Shown: positions 11,865 to 26,315, numbered from the stretch's first letter. The stretch: DNA of 64,000 bases from Chiridota heheva (GCA_020152595.1 JAIGNY010002177.1:1-64000), one strand, 5' to 3'. Notes: a model not told the origin generated them from the letters alone. Translations and numbers: made by a program.

Positions 11865-12773
11865 TCCTATTGCTGAAATAAGGTCTTGGATAGTCAAGAA
11901 TAATCTCAGGATCAATGACTCCAAGACTGAATTTCTTCTAATTGGCACTCGTCAGCAATTAGCTAAAGCTGGAGTCCAATCCATCAAAGTTGGTGATGAT
12001 GAAATAAAACCATCTGTTAGTGTAAACAATTTAAGTGTATATTTGGACAATCACATGTCTATGAATATTCATATTGGGAAAGTTTGTTCCAAAGCTTATC
12101 ACGGTCTTTATAACATTCGTCAGACTGCCAAATATCTAAATGTAGATTCCATGAAAATCCTTATTAATGCTTTTGTTAAAGGTAACATTGATTATTGTAA
12201 TTCACTTCTTGTTGGCCTACCTGATTATCAACTTTACAGAATTCAAAGAACTGAAAAATACTTAATGGTGCTGCTCGGTTGATTTTCAGACTACCAAAAT
12301 TTTCTCACATTAATGCTGTTTTGAAGTCCCTTCACTGGTTACCAGTCAAACAAAGAATTGATTATAGAATTATTTTACAAGTTTTCAAGTCCATTAAAGG
12401 CCTTGCTCCACATTATTTATGTGAAATGGTAGTTAAAAAACCATCCCGCTATAACTTTCGTTTCAAGTCCCTATTTGTTCCCCGTATTAAGCATACAACT
12501 CTTGGCGAAAGGGCCTTTGCTTATAAAGTCCTTGGTTGTGGAATTCACTCCCAACTGAACTCAAATGTATTAATAATGTATCCCTCACTTTCTTCAAAAC
12601 TAAGCTTAAAACTTTGTTTGTTTAAAAAGACATTAATCTAATGTGCAGCTTGATCCATTGTACTTCTTTTTTTGTTGTCCTTCCTGTATTCTTATTTTTG
12701 TTTTCGTATCTAATTTCCTTGTATGTAAAGCGCTTTTGAATGTTTTTACAAAATTAGCGCTATATAAATGTAT

Positions 12774-12870
<97 letters not shown>

Positions 12871-12872
12871 CA
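11865..12872 (+). mobile_element. LINE 3' fragment inserted into the outer LINE
   Basis: The plus strand encodes the C-terminal part of a non-LTR RT: RSWIVKNNLRINDSKTEF, NIDYCNSLLVGLPDYQL, then after a frameshift SLHWLPVKQRIDYRI and TTLGERAFAYKV. The 3' end carries AAGCGCTTTTGAATG and TTAGCGCTATATAAATG, typical of L2/CR1-like tails, and finishes in a roughly 95-bp (ATT)n tract (about 12776-12870). The outer LINE resumes on both sides with complementary RT motifs, so this is a nested, 5'-truncated insertion in the opposite orientation. Confidence 0.85.
12771..12870 (+). repeat. (ATT)n microsatellite tail of LINE
   Basis: About 100 bp of uninterrupted ATT trinucleotides directly after the LINE 3' terminal motif. 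Such tails are typical of L2/CR1-type retrotransposition. It makes a poly-Tyr open frame, which is an artefact. Confidence 0.95.
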
Positions 12873-12877
12873 AAAAC

Positions 12878-15418
<2,541 letters not shown>

Positions 15419-15424
15419 CTATAG

Positions 15425-18400
15425 CTTCAGTGTTTGAAGCCAGTCGCAGTGTTTGAAGCCAGTCGCAGTGTTTGAAGCCAGTCGCAGTGTTTGAAGCCAG
15501 TCGCAGTGTTTGAAGCCAGTCGCAGTGTTTGAAGCCAGTCGCAGTGTTTGAAGCCAAGTGTTTGAAGCCAGTCGCAGTGTTTGAAGCCAGTCGCAGTGTT
15601 TGAAGTCGCAGTGTTTGAAGCCAGTCGCAGTGTTTGAAGCCAGTCGCAGTGTTTGAAGCCAGTCGCAGTGTTTGAAGCCAGTCGCAGTGTTTGCCAGTCG
15701 CAGTGTTTGAAGCCAGTCGCAGTGTTTGAAGCCAGTCGCAGTGTTTGAAGCCAGTCGCAGTGTTTGAAGCCAGTCCAGTGTTTGAAGCCGCAGTGTTTGA
15801 AGCCAGTCGCAGTGTTTGAAGCCAGTCGCAGTGTTTGAAGCCAGTCGCAGTGTTTGAAGCCAGTCGCAGTGTTTGAAGCCAGTCGCAGTGTTTGAAGCCA
15901 GTCGCAGTGTTTGAAGCCAGTCGCGGTGTTTGAAGCCAGTCCAGTGTTTGAAGCCAGCGCAGTGTTTGAAGCCAGTCGCAGTGTTTGAAGCCAGTCGCAG
16001 TGTTTGAAGCCAGTCGCAGTGTTTGAAGCCAGTCGCAGTGTTTGAAGCCAGTCGCAGTGTTTGAAGCCAGTCGCAGTGTTTGAAGCCAGTCGCAGTGTTT
16101 GAAGCCAGTCGCAGTGTTTGAAGCCAGTCGCAGTGTTTGAAGCCAGTCGCAGTGTTTGAAGCCAGTCGCAGTGTTTGAAGCCAGTCGCAGTGTTTGAAGC
16201 CAGTCGCAGTGTTTGAAGCCAGTCGCAGTGTTTGAAGCCAGTCGCAGTGTTTGAAGCCAGTCGCAGTGTTTGAAGCCAGTCGCAGTGTTTGAAGCCAGTC
16301 GCAGTGTTTGAAGCCAGTCGCAGTGTTTGAAGCCAGTCGCAGTGTTTGAAGCCAGTCGCAGTGTTTGAAGCCAGTCGCAGTGTTTGAAGCCAGTCGCAGT
16401 GTTTGAAGCCAGTCGCAGTGTTTGAAGCCAGTCACAGTGTTTGAAGCCAGACAGTGTTTGAAGCCAGTCGCAGTGTTTGAAGCCAGTCGCAGTGTTTGAA
16501 GCCAGTCGCAGTGTTTGAAGCCAGTCGCAGTGTTTGAAGCCAGTCGCAGTGTTTGAAGCCAGTCGCAGTGTTTGAAGCCAGTCGCAGTGTTTGAAGCCAG
16601 TCGCAGTGTTTGAAGCCAGTCGCAGTGTTTGAAGCCAGTCGCAGTGTTTGAAGCCAGTCGCAGTGTTTGAAGCCAGTCGCAGTGTTTGAAGCCAGTCGCA
16701 GTGTTTGAAGCCAGTCGCAGTGTTTGAAGCCAGTCGCAGTGTTTGAAGCCAGTCGCAGTGTTTGAAGCCAGTCGCAGTGTTTGAAGCCAGTCGCAGTGTT
16801 TGAAGCCAGTCGCAGTGTTTGAAGCCAGTCGCAGTGTTTGAAGCCAGTCGCAGTGTTTGAAGCCAGTCGCAGTGTTTGAAGCCAGTCGCAGTGTTTGAAG
16901 CCAGTCGCAGTGTTTGAAGCCAGTCGCAGTGTTTGAAGCCAGTCGCAGTGTTTGAAGCCAGTCGCAGTGTTTGAAGCCAGTCGCAGTGTTTGAAGCCAGT
17001 CGCAGTGTTTGAAGCCAGTCGCAGTGTTTGAAGCCAGTCGCAGTGTTTGAAGCCAGTCGCAGTGTTTAGCCAGTCGCAGTGTTTGAAGCCAGTCGCAGTG
17101 TTTGAAGCCAGTCGCAGTGTTTGAAGCCAGTCGCAGTGTTTGAAGCCAGTCGCAGTGTTTGAAGCCAGTCGCAGTGTTTGAAGCCAGTCGCAGTGTTTGA
17201 AGCCAGTCGCAGTGTTTGAAGCCAGTCGCAGTGTTTGAAGCCAGTCGCAGTGTTTGAAGCCAGTCGCAGTGTTTGAAGCCAGTCGCAGTGTTTGAAGCCA
17301 GTCGCAGTGTTTGAAGCCAGTCGCAGTGTTTGAAGCCAGTCGCAGTGTTTGAAGCCAGTCGCAGTGTTCGAAGCCAGTCGCAGTGTTCGAAGCCAGTCGC
17401 AGTGTTCGAAGCCAGTCGCAGTGTTCGAAGCCAGTCGCAGTGTTCGAAGCCAGTCGCAGTGTTCGAAGCCAGTCGCAGTGTTCGCCAGTCGCAGTGTTCG
17501 AAGCCAGTCGCAGTGTTCGAAGCCAGTCGCAGTGTTCGAAGCCAGTCGCAGTGTTCGAAGCCAGTCGCAGTGTTCGAAGCCAGTCGCAGTGTTCGAAGCC
17601 AGTCGCAGTGTTCGAGGTTCGCCAGCCAGTCAGTGTTCGGGAAGCCAGTCGCAGTGTTCGGCCAGCCAGTGTCAGTGTTGAAGCCAGTCGCAGCCAGTCG
17701 CAGTGTTCGAAACCAGTTAGTGTTTAAAACCAGCCTAGTGTCTGAAGCCAGTCAGTGTCTGAAGCCAGTCAGTGTTTGAAGCCAGTCAGTGTTTGAAGCC
17801 AGTCAGTGTTTGAAGCCAGTCAGTGTTTGAAGCCAGTCAGTGTTTGAAGCCAGTCGCAGTGTTTGAAACGAGTCGCAGTGTTCGAAGCCAGTCGCAGTGT
17901 TCGAAGCCAGTCAGTGTTCGAAGCCAGTCAGTGTTCGAAGCCAGTCGCAGTGTTTAAAGCCAGTCACAGTGTTTGAAGCCAGACAGTGTTTGAAGCCAGT
18001 CGCAGTGTTTGAAACCAGTTAGTGTTTAAAACCAGCCTAGTGTCTGAAGCCAGTCAGTGTTTGAAGCCAATTATAGTGTTTGAAACCAGTTAGTGTTTGA
18101 AGCCAGTCAGTGTTTGAAGCCAGTCACAGTGGTTGAAGCCAGTCGCAGTGTTTGAAACCAGTCAGAGTGTTTGAAGCCAGTCCGTGTTTGAAGCCAGTCA
18201 GTGTATGAAGCCAGTCACAGTGTTTAAAGCCAGTCGCAGTGTTTGAGGCCAATCACAGTGTCTGAAGCCAGTCGCAGTGTTTGAAACCAGTCAGAGTGTT
18301 TGAAGCCAGTCACAGTGTCTGAAACCAGTCACAGTGTCTAAAGCCAGCCAGTGTCTGAATCTAGCCAGTGTCTGAAGCCAGCCAGTGTCTGAAGCCAGCC

Positions 18401-19325
18401 AGTGTCTGAAGCCAGCAACAGTGTCTGAAGCCAGTCACAGTGTCTGAAGCCAGTCACAGTGTCTGAAACCAGTCAGTGTTTGAAGCCAGCAACAATGTCT
18501 GAAGCCAGCCAGTGTCTGAAGCCAGTCACAGTGTATGAAGCCAGCCTAGTGTCTGAAGCCAGTGTTTGAAGCCAGTCACAGTGTTTGAAACCAGTTAGTG
18601 TTTGAAGCCAGTCCGTGTTTGAAGCCAGTCAGTTTTTGAAGCCAGTCACAGTGTTTGAAGCCAGTCAGTGTTTGAAGCCAGTCAGTGTTTAAAGCCAGTC
18701 AGTGTTTGAAGCCAGTCAGTGTTTGAAGCCAGTCGCAGAGTTTGAGACGAGTCACAGTGTTTGAAGCCAGTCGCAGTGTTGAAACCAGTTAGTGTTTGAA
18801 GCCAGTCAGTGTTTAAAGCCAGTCGCAGTGTTTGAGGCCAATCACAGTGTCTGAAGCCAGTTGCAGTGTTTGAAACCAGTCACAGTGTTTAAAGCCAGTC
18901 ACAGTGTCTGAAGCCAGACACAGTGTCTGAAGCCAGCCAATGTCTGAAGCCAGTCACAGTGTCTGAAACCAGTCAGTGTTTGAAGCCAGCAACAGTGTCT
19001 GAAGCCAGCCAGTGTCTGAAGCCAGTCACAGTGTGTGAAGCCAGTCACAGTGTCTGAAAGCAGTCAGTGTTCGAAGCCAGTCAGTGTTAAAACCAGTCAG
19101 TGTTTGAAGCCAGTCAGTGTTTGAAGCCAGTCGCAGTGTTTGAAGCCAGTCGCAGTGTTTGAAGCCAGTCGCAGTGTGTGAAGCCAGTCAGTGCTTGAAG
19201 CCAGTCAGTGCTTGAAGCCAGACAGTGCTTGAAGCCAGTCAGTGCTTGAAGCCAGTCAGTGCTTGAAACCAGTCAGTGCTTGAAACCAGTCAGTGCTTGA
19301 AACCAGTCAGTGCTTGGAGGCAGTG
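15425..19325. repeat. Large minisatellite, 19-bp unit AGTGTTTGAAGCCAGTCGC
   Basis: About 3.9 kb of tandem units. From about 15425 to 17360 the 19-mer is almost perfectly homogeneous, about 100 copies with a few deletions. From about 17365 to 17620 the copies carry TTCGAA in place of TTTGAA. From about 17700 to 19325 they are heterogeneous: units often lack the CGC or GCA step (16 bp), with TCTGAAGCC, GTTTAAAGCC and finally TGCTTGAA variants. Because 19 is not a multiple of three, each strand cycles through three frames and gives long repetitive open frames (15419-16435 minus, 17330-17779 plus). These are not genes. Confidence 0.97.
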
Positions 19326-20400
19326 GAATTCGAATCCAAGGTACCACCTACCCCACCCTACCCCCGCTGCTGGAAATTTTAGGGAAAAGTCAGAAGTTTT
19401 GAAGATTCAGCTTTGGAAATTTCGAATATTTTGAGAATAAACTTTTGAGGAAAAAAGTCAATATTTTGAGGGAAAATTCCAGAAATTTGGGCGGAAACGT
19501 CAAATATGTTAAAGAAAAGTTTCGAAAATTTTGAGGAAAAAGTCGAGAAAAAAACTGGATAAATGAGTGAATTATAATATAATTATATTTCAGTTTTTGG
19601 AAATTTTGTGATACTTTTTTCCAAGATGGCTGGTACAAGTGAACTCTAAGACAGATCACTTTCATCAGGATTGCCAAAACAACATACACTGGGCAGATTG
19701 TCCATTTTTTTTTTATAGATTTCCGGCCCCACCCACTTAAGTTATCCCACAAAGGAGGGGGGGGGGGGGACAAAATAATTGGCAACCTTTATCACAACAA
19801 AATAAATTCTGAGAGGAAAAAAAAGTTAACGATTCGGAGATGGACTAACATGTACGTTTCGTTACACATTTCCCCTGATGTACATGTATATGACTATCAT
19901 CTCACAAATGACTCAATCAGGAAGTGGGAGCATGTACACAGCTTCTTTGCTGTGGCTTCAAACCCCCCCCCCCCCCTCCAATACCTTCCCCTCTTTCTTC
20001 TACTCTCCCCTCCCCAAATCCATACACTATCGTGATAGAACAGTAACATTTATGTGGTTCTTCATGCTTGCATGTAGGGAAAATAAACATGTAGATAACC
20101 AAAACATGTATTTATTCCAAGAATATATTACACAAGGAATGTTAGGACTAGGATGTGACATCACAATTTGTCTGATTTCAGTCGTTTCTACACAAATGAG
20201 ACTGAGATTTGAACTTTTCTCCTTAACAAAAAAAGATTTTTTAATTGTTTCTGCACCACTTTGTTATCTTATCACCCTTATATACATATATGTGGGGATG
20301 AGATATTGTAGTCACTTTGCTGTATTGGAAAATAATTGCCTGTACCTCCTACACTACATGGCCGGCCATCCCTCATGATATTAGGGGAGCTGGTTGGCCC
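19326..20400. other. Low-complexity and single-copy sequence, no supported gene
   Basis: 19380-19560 holds loose repeats of GAAAATTTTGAGGAAAAAGT type. There are poly-G (19754) and poly-C (19962) runs. 20140-20270 resembles the right half of the TTAA MITE family (GATGTGACATCACAATT, GATTTCAGTCGTTTCTACAC, CTCCTTAAC). Short open frames have no recognisable domain. Confidence 0.5.
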
Positions 20401-20880
20401 ACCAGGGGGTCTCATATGATGACCTCATATTAGGGGTCATGAGTCTTTGCAACGGGACAAAATTTGGTGACTTGTGTCTGTCTGTGTGTGTGTGCGTATG
20501 CAACAATTTTGTGTCGTTTATAACTCAAAAACTGTAATACACACATGGACCAAAATTGGTGGACGGGTACTTTTGTCTCCACGGTTTTGGGACACAAAGG
20601 TAAAATGAAACAAGTTTTTGGTGATGGCTGTATCTTTTGAAGAAATTACTTTGCATCTTTACAAATTGCATAGGTGGGTAAGTAAAAATAATTGTGAAGT
20701 CAAAAGGTCAAAGTGCTTTTTATGCAAGCGCCATTTTAAACTGAAAAACTACATGACCTATATCAACCCTATGTTGTACTTTGATACCTTGGTACATGAA
20801 TTTGTGTCCGTAGACTCTGGGGTCAAAAGGTCACAGAGCTATTGACCACTTTTCATCATTTACCCCTATAGTTATGGAAT
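20400..20880 (+). repeat. Dispersed repeat block with TTGGTACATGAA motif, copy 1
   Basis: Contains a CTGTCTGTGTGTGTGTGC tract, TATAACTCAAAAACTG, and near 20780 a block with GATACCTTGGTACATGAA and CTCTGGGGTCAAAAGGTCAC. The last block recurs at about 21535-21605 and 21815-21875, on the other side of the 28-bp array. Confidence 0.65.
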
Positions 20881-20894
20881 GGTGTGACGTGAGC

Positions 20895-21488
20895 ATGGTG
20901 TCATTAGGGGGCGTGAGCATGAATGGTGTCATTAGGGGGCGTGAGCATGAATGGTGTCATTAGGGGGCGTGAGCATGAATGGTGTCATTAGGGGGCGTGA
21001 GCATGAATGGTGTCATTAGGGGGCGTGAGCATGAATGGTGTCATTAGGGGGCATGAGCATGAATGGTGTCATTAGGGGGCGTGAGCATGAATGGTGTCAT
21101 TAGGGGGCGTGAGCATGAATGGTGTCATTAGGGGCGGAGCATGAATGGTGTCATTAGGGGCGTGAGCATGAATGGTGTCATTAGGGGCGGAGCATGAATG
21201 GTGTCATTAGGGGCGTGAGCATGAATGGTGTCATTAGGGGCATGAGCATGAATGGTGTCATTAGGGGCGTGAGCATGAATGGTGTCATTAGGGGCGGAGC
21301 ATGAATGGTGTCATTAGGGGCGGAGCATGAATGGTGTCATTAGGGGCGGAGCATGAATGGTGTCATTAGGGGGCGTGAGCATGAATGGTGTCATTAGGGG
21401 GCGTGAGCATGAATGGTGTCATTAGGGGGCGTGAGCATGAATGGTGTCATTAGGGGGTGTGAGCATGAATGGTGTCATTAGGGGGGTA
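20895..21488 (+). repeat. 28-bp minisatellite (GGTGTCATTAGGGGGCGTGAG)
   Basis: About 21 tandem units of 25-28 bp, each with GGTGTCATTAGGGG followed by GCGTGAGCATGAAT or a shortened CGGAGCATGAAT. Unit subtypes are grouped: GGGGGCGTGAG units lie at both ends and shorter GGGGCGGAGC units in the centre. This suggests local expansions. Confidence 0.95.
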
Positions 21489-21880
21489 CTAATTTGTACT
21501 AATTTGTGTGCCACTCTATACCAATCCTGTTTGTATCATGATACTGTGGTACATGAACTCTGTCCCGTAAACTCTGGGGTTAAAAGTTCAAAGGTCACAG
21601 AGCTAGTGACCCTTTTAACCATTTCTCCCATAGTTTTAAAGCGGTAAGATGGTGGTGTCATATAGTTGTGTAAATAAATGCCAACAAATTTCAGATGTTG
21701 TTTTGGTGGTTAGGGTCAATGGTCAAATAAGCGATTTTAGGGGGTAATTACTAATTTGTATAATTTAGTACCACTTTAAACTCCAAGAGGGCAAGATCTG
21801 TGCCAACCGTATCTTGTACCATGATACCTTGGTACATGAACTTGTGTCCTGTAAATTTGCGGTCAAATGCCACAGAACTA
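21489..21880 (+). repeat. Dispersed repeat block, copies 2 and 3
   Basis: Two further diverged copies of the TACTAATTTGT / GATACTGTGGTACATGAAC / CTCTGGGGTTAAAAG block seen at 20720-20870. The ancestral block was therefore at least triplicated, and the 28-bp array grew between copies 1 and 2. Confidence 0.7.
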
Positions 21881-22010
21881 CTTTGAAGTCATTTCCCCCC
21901 ATATTTTTGGAAAGGTAATTGTCGCAGCACTCATCCATTTATATACTTTGAAGTCATTTCCCCCCATATTTTTGGAAAGGTAATTGTCGCAGCACTCATC
22001 CATTTATAAC
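21881..22010. repeat. Recent 65-bp tandem duplication
   Basis: The segment from ACTTTGAAGTCATTTCC to GCAGCACTCATCCATTTATA occurs twice back to back (about 21881-21944 and 21945-22009) with virtually no difference. This indicates a very recent duplication or an assembly duplication. Confidence 0.92.
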
Positions 22011-22054
22011 TCTTCAAAACCTTCCTTCAACTATTATGTCGTCATCTGACATGG

Positions 22055-22165
22055 AGTGAGGTGGGGAGGGGAGGGTTGGAGTGAGTGTGGATGATGAGGG
22101 TGAGGGGGGGGGGTGGAGGGGGGGGGGGTGGAGTGGGGGTGTGGATGATGAGGGTGAGGGCATGA
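22055..22165 (+). repeat. G-rich tract
   Basis: Purine-rich plus strand with G runs of up to ten, and GTGGATGATGAGGGTGAGGG present twice. It has G-quadruplex potential and no coding content. Confidence 0.8.
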
Positions 22166-22516
22166 TGAGGGAAATTTGACATAAATTAAGTAAAACAAAA
22201 ATAAGTCTTGATCCAGAGACCAATGAAAAATCTTTCAAATAGAAAAGAATTCTGAACAACTTGTAATTTTCTTCATTTCTCTGTGATAAATACAAGTGAG
22301 TTAAAAGTGAATACTACAGATCTTGCTGAAGTTGAATTATACAAAAAGTTATTAGAAGTTAGGCAGCCGAAGGCTAAGATTATTACAAATATTACAATAG
22401 GAACCTTGATGTCTATAAATATATCAATCATCACTGTTGTGAAGAGACTATTTGGATGGTACTGAACTAGTGTAGCACCACCAGAGTTTCAAAAGTGAAC
22501 ACATATTTGTCTTAAT

Positions 22517-23060
22517 TTAAAGGAATATTCCGCAAGATATTTTATATGATAGCTAAAGCTAAATCCTTCCGAGCCATTAGGCTCATAGGGCCAATGCTTA
22601 TCCCCGGTTTCCATGGCGCAAGCGGATGAGATTACATGCCTGCCCTTGGATGGGACACCAGTCCATCGCAGGTTAACTTCCCAGCAGTGCTGGTACTCAT
22701 TTCATAGCTGAGTAGATTGAAGCAAGGAAAGTGCCTTGCTGAAGGAAACAATGCAGCACTCGCGGCAGGAATCGAACCCAGTACCTATTGCATGATTCCT
22801 TAACCACTGCACCTCATTCATATGATAGAAGACAATTCATAAGAAACATTGTGGTGAAAAATTACATTGATATCATGTTCTGTTCAGAAGATGTACATTT
22901 CATAGGTGCGCTTAAAAGTGACTGGTGTAGGAAGTCTATTCCAATATTGTGATGTCATATAAAAACTTCCAAGACAATTCTTCTGTATTTTTTAAAAACT
23001 TAATTACATCTTACTAAGTGATTGAAAACATTTCTTTCTAATATAAAAGTACCTTTAATT
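22517..23060. mobile_element. TTAA MITE M1 (left end clear, right end uncertain)
   Basis: The left end is TTAA followed by AGGAATATTCC, the same terminus as M7 (57156). A SINE is nested inside (22553-22819). The right end may be the ACCTTTAA near 23055. The interior carries AAAGTGACTGGTGTAGGAAG and TTGTGATGTCATA, related to the other TTAA MITEs. No transposase frame is present. Confidence 0.6.
22553..22819 (-). mobile_element. tRNA-derived SINE, copy 1, with 9-bp TSD
   Basis: Reading the minus strand from 22819, a tRNA-like head carries an A-box-like GTGCAGTGGTTAAGG and a B-box GGGTTCGATTCC. A conserved body follows (CCTTGC, ACACCAGTCCATCGCAGG and CGGTTTCCATGGCGC on the plus strand). ATATGATAG flanks both sides (22544-22552 and 22820-22828) as a target-site duplication. 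Related copies lie at 26058-26315 and 62690-62952. The family recalls SINEs common in marine invertebrates. Confidence 0.85.
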
Positions 23061-23229
23061 GTACACAGAGCCATAATTCCAACAGAATAAAAAAATTAAA
23101 AAATAAAAATACATATACAGTTTTGAAAAAACATTGTGGAGGAAAAGTATGGCCTCAATAGTGTATGACCAATACATTGACATTTAACATGTTCAGTGTG
23201 GCCTGCTGCAAGTTTTGATCCATTTAAGG

Positions 23230-23580
23230 TATTTCCCTGGATCTTTAGAGGTTTTAGAAAAAGAAATAAACAAAATTTGGTTTGCTAACTGTTCTGGGTA
23301 ACGGGAATCGGATTTACAAAGTCTGTAGCAGGCTCGTAGGAGCAAATTGTGATCACTATCTTGTCGTCACTCAGTATGTGTGTGTAGAAATATGTTTTGT
23401 TTAGTATAATACATTGACTGCATAGCGCTCACTGCCAGTTAGCTGCACTGTATACCGCGTAGGATTTCCCCACTTAGTTACGCAGATTTTGTTGCTAGGC
23501 AAACTCATGCGGTGATTGATTGAAAAAGCTGTCAATCATCTAACTCAGTGAGGTTAATTTGAATATCCTTATCCTACATT
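23230..23580 (-). repeat. THAP-bearing dispersed repeat, copy 1
   Basis: This is the reverse complement of the repeats at 37310-37770 and 60900-61360. Shared blocks include GTCAATCATCTAACTCAGTG, TTTGTTGCTAGGCAAA, CGCGTAGGATTT and GTCGTCACTCAG. The minus-strand frame keeps only the N-terminal part of the THAP-like relic (CSYE, then a frameshifted region matching the SDSRYPE-type segment). It lies outside LARGE. Confidence 0.65.
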
Positions 23581-23670
23581 GAGGGTGAACTTCTTCCAAC
23601 GTTTTCCATCTGAAATGCACTTTAAAAACATAAAACCCAAGCTTTCCATTTATTATATGTTGACGAAGCT

Positions 23671-24367
23671 TTAAAGGATAAGTTCAGTGGTTAAGCAAGA
23701 CTATCTTATATGAAAGAGGACTTCAAAAGAAACAAAATGGTGTAGAAAGCATTAAAAAATATTTTTTTGTTAAGGAGATATCAAAGGATAAGTTCAGCGG
23801 TCAAGCATGTTTATCTTATATGAAAGAGGACTTCAAAAGAAACAAAATGGTGAAGAAAGCATTCAAAAATCTTTTTCCATTAAGGAGATGCTGTATCTAA
23901 GTTTAAAGTTTTTTATCATTTGTGTAGAAACGACTAAAATCAAGACTACAGTAGTTGTGATGTCATTTCTTTTAGATTCCTCAAAGTCTTTATGTATTCT
24001 ATCATATTTTGTCCTGAGATTTTGTGGCTTAAAAACCATGAAATATGTCAAAAAAAAGTAGTACAACTGAATCTAGGAACGGGTATGTTTTTATAATGTA
24101 CCACTTGAAGAAAGTTTGAGGGGAAAAAAATTAAATATTGAAAAAATATAAATAAACCTTATTTAAAATACATAAACCAATTGTAAAGAATGTGAGGATG
24201 AAGATGTTAACTTTTAATAGTAGACTTACTATAACAGCTACTTCTACACAGATAAGACTGAACTTATCCTTTAAAATCTCCTTAACGGAATAAGATTTCA
24301 CCATTTTTTTGTTGAAGTCCTTTTTAATATAAGATGGACATGCTTGACCAATGATCTAATCCTTTAA
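23671..24367. mobile_element. TTAA MITE M2
   Basis: TTAA at 23671-23674 and again at 24364-24367. The left terminus is AGGATAAGTTCAGTGG and the right terminus is its reverse-complement type (ATGATCTAATCCT). The left arm is duplicated internally: a unit of about 112 bp with CTTATATGAAAGAGGACTTC and AACAAAATGGTG occurs twice. The right arm is inverted from about 24190. No transposase is present. A TTAA target preference is typical of piggyBac-type elements. Confidence 0.8.
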
Positions 24368-25615
24368 GAGATAAGCTTTTGAAGCCCCATCACTTTCAAT
24401 GAAAATAACGTTTCAAGTTTTCATTGTTGTGTCACTGCACAATGTTTTTATATTTTTTTATTTTTATGGATACACGCACACAGCAAGTTTTCATTATTGT
24501 TATTAGTATACAAGGCAAAATTGAATAGTTTTGGTAAGTGATATACATGCAGTGACGTAAATAAACATTTTTGTTTTCCACCTAAATTTCACGTTTCTGC
24601 TCTGTTCTGTCCTCTAAATGCCGAGTACCACGCACGGTACAGGAATGTAGGAAGCTTTCAAGAAGTGGAGGCACAACCTCTTAGTGGGCACTTTTCAAGT
24701 CATATGTCCCCCATCTCAATCTGTAGATAGAACAAGTGGGCCATAAACAACAAAGTAAAGTAAAAGGGGCACTTCATTTGTAGAATAGCGCACTTTTCCA
24801 ATGGGGACACATTATTCCTCCCGTACATGGGGACGGACAAAATTTGCCTGTTTCCTACTAAATGGGACAGTAATTGAGGGGCACTTTTCATTTTAAAAAG
24901 GAACTTTTGTCATTTAAAAAAAACGAGAGGCTCATTCCTCCAGTTCTCACCCTTTGAACAGGCATGTCATTATCCTGAATTCAGCCATAGGCTACTGGCT
25001 GAAAAACCAAGACATTTGCTGTGAAACTCTTCTTACAAGCAAATTTTTTTTTTGCCTATTTGTTAATTAACCATTTTTAATTCAGCTTTTGCTAAATATA
25101 CACATTCTGCACATATATAAGATGGTACAGTATAACAGGGTTCAAATACATATACAAAATGCTCATATTGAAAATATAGTATTTGAAGTAAATAAGCAGC
25201 ACCATTGGCTCTTAAAAATAGTTTGAAATAAGTTCAGAGATTAAATCCAGTATGGTAGACAATATGAATTCACCACACCAAATATACCTATACATCAGTA
25301 ATGATCAAAATGTTTTTATAACAGAGTGAAAGACTATATGATTTAGTGCTGTCATGACATGTTGATTATCGCCATTATCGTGTTATCTCTTTTCCCACGT
25401 CATGAAAAATCCCTCTCAACACATATATATGGCAATTTCAAAAAGTAATACTCAACTAAGAAATTTTGGCGCAACTAGGCTAGCCTACTTCGTATGTTAC
25501 AATTCTAAGGTTACGGTATTAAATCTGACAGTTAAGTTTAGGCCATTAGAAACGTGCAAAAATATCGTGAAACAAAAAACTAATTAAAAATCTTGCTCCT
25601 TCACCCGATAATGAC
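24368..25615. other. AT-rich stretch, no supported gene
   Basis: The minus strand at 24700-24891 contains an open frame with MYGRNNVSPLEKCAILQM that I do not recognise. Nothing else suggests coding or RNA genes. Confidence 0.45.
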
Positions 25616-25617
25616 AC

Positions 25618-25930
25618 GCTCCGATATAATTTGGCAAAAGAACACAAAATTTGCACAGAACATGCCTCCAAAGCTTTCACTTCGATAATTTATGGTAACA
25701 TCACGTTGGCTGAATTACCAAACACGTGCGTGATAGTCACGCGATCATGTCGTCTGCTAGATCTGCAAATCATTTTTTCTTGCATTCATCATAAAAGAAG
25801 TAGCTTTAGAGATATTAATAATTTGTCGTGAGTCAGTTTTCTTGAAAAGTATTGCGATATACCAATATACCGCAATATTTTTCTCCACGATAATCGATAC
25901 GTAATAGTGGCATGTCGTGACAGCACTAAT
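25618..25930 (+). repeat. Dispersed repeat R-D, copy 1
   Basis: About 310 bp matching 36490-36835 in the same orientation. Shared blocks include TTGGCTGAATTACCAAACA, GCGATCATGT, CTGCTAGATCTG and TTGCGATATACCAA. It has no coding content and no evident terminal repeats. Confidence 0.8.
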
Positions 25931-26057
25931 TTGATTCAGTCATTCCTAATCTCCACACGAGAATCTGTTTAGTGGTTTACCAGCATAACTTAATATAGAT
26001 CCTACTGCTACTCAATACAAAGCTTCACGACATAAAAACTTAAAATCTGTACTCGGA

Positions 26058-26315
26058 CCATAAAGGCCCATCAGGCCAGTGCTTATCCCCGGTTTCCATG
26101 GCGCAAGCAATGAAAGCACAAGACTCCCAATGGATTAGTCACCAGTCCATCGCGGGTAAACTCCTCCGCAGTGCTGGTACTCATTTTACAGTTGAGAGGT
26201 TTGGAACAAGCAGAGTAAATTTAGTGTCTTGCTAAAGGATACAATGAAGTGCCCGTGATGACGGGGTCGAACGTGGTACCTTTCATATACGAGCATGACG
26301 CCTTAGCCACTGCAC
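26058..26315 (-). mobile_element. tRNA-derived SINE, copy 2
   Basis: Same family as 22553-22819. It has CCGGTTTCCATGGCGCAAGC, CACCAGTCCATCGCGGG and GCAGTGCTGGTACTCATTT. On the minus strand the head reads GAGTGCAGTGGCTAAGG and the degraded B-box GTTCGACCCC. A clean target-site duplication was not found. Confidence 0.8.

Noticed and set aside
15419-16435. 338-codon minus-strand open frame
   Set aside because: It is the 19-bp minisatellite read through three frames in turn; no coding constraint.
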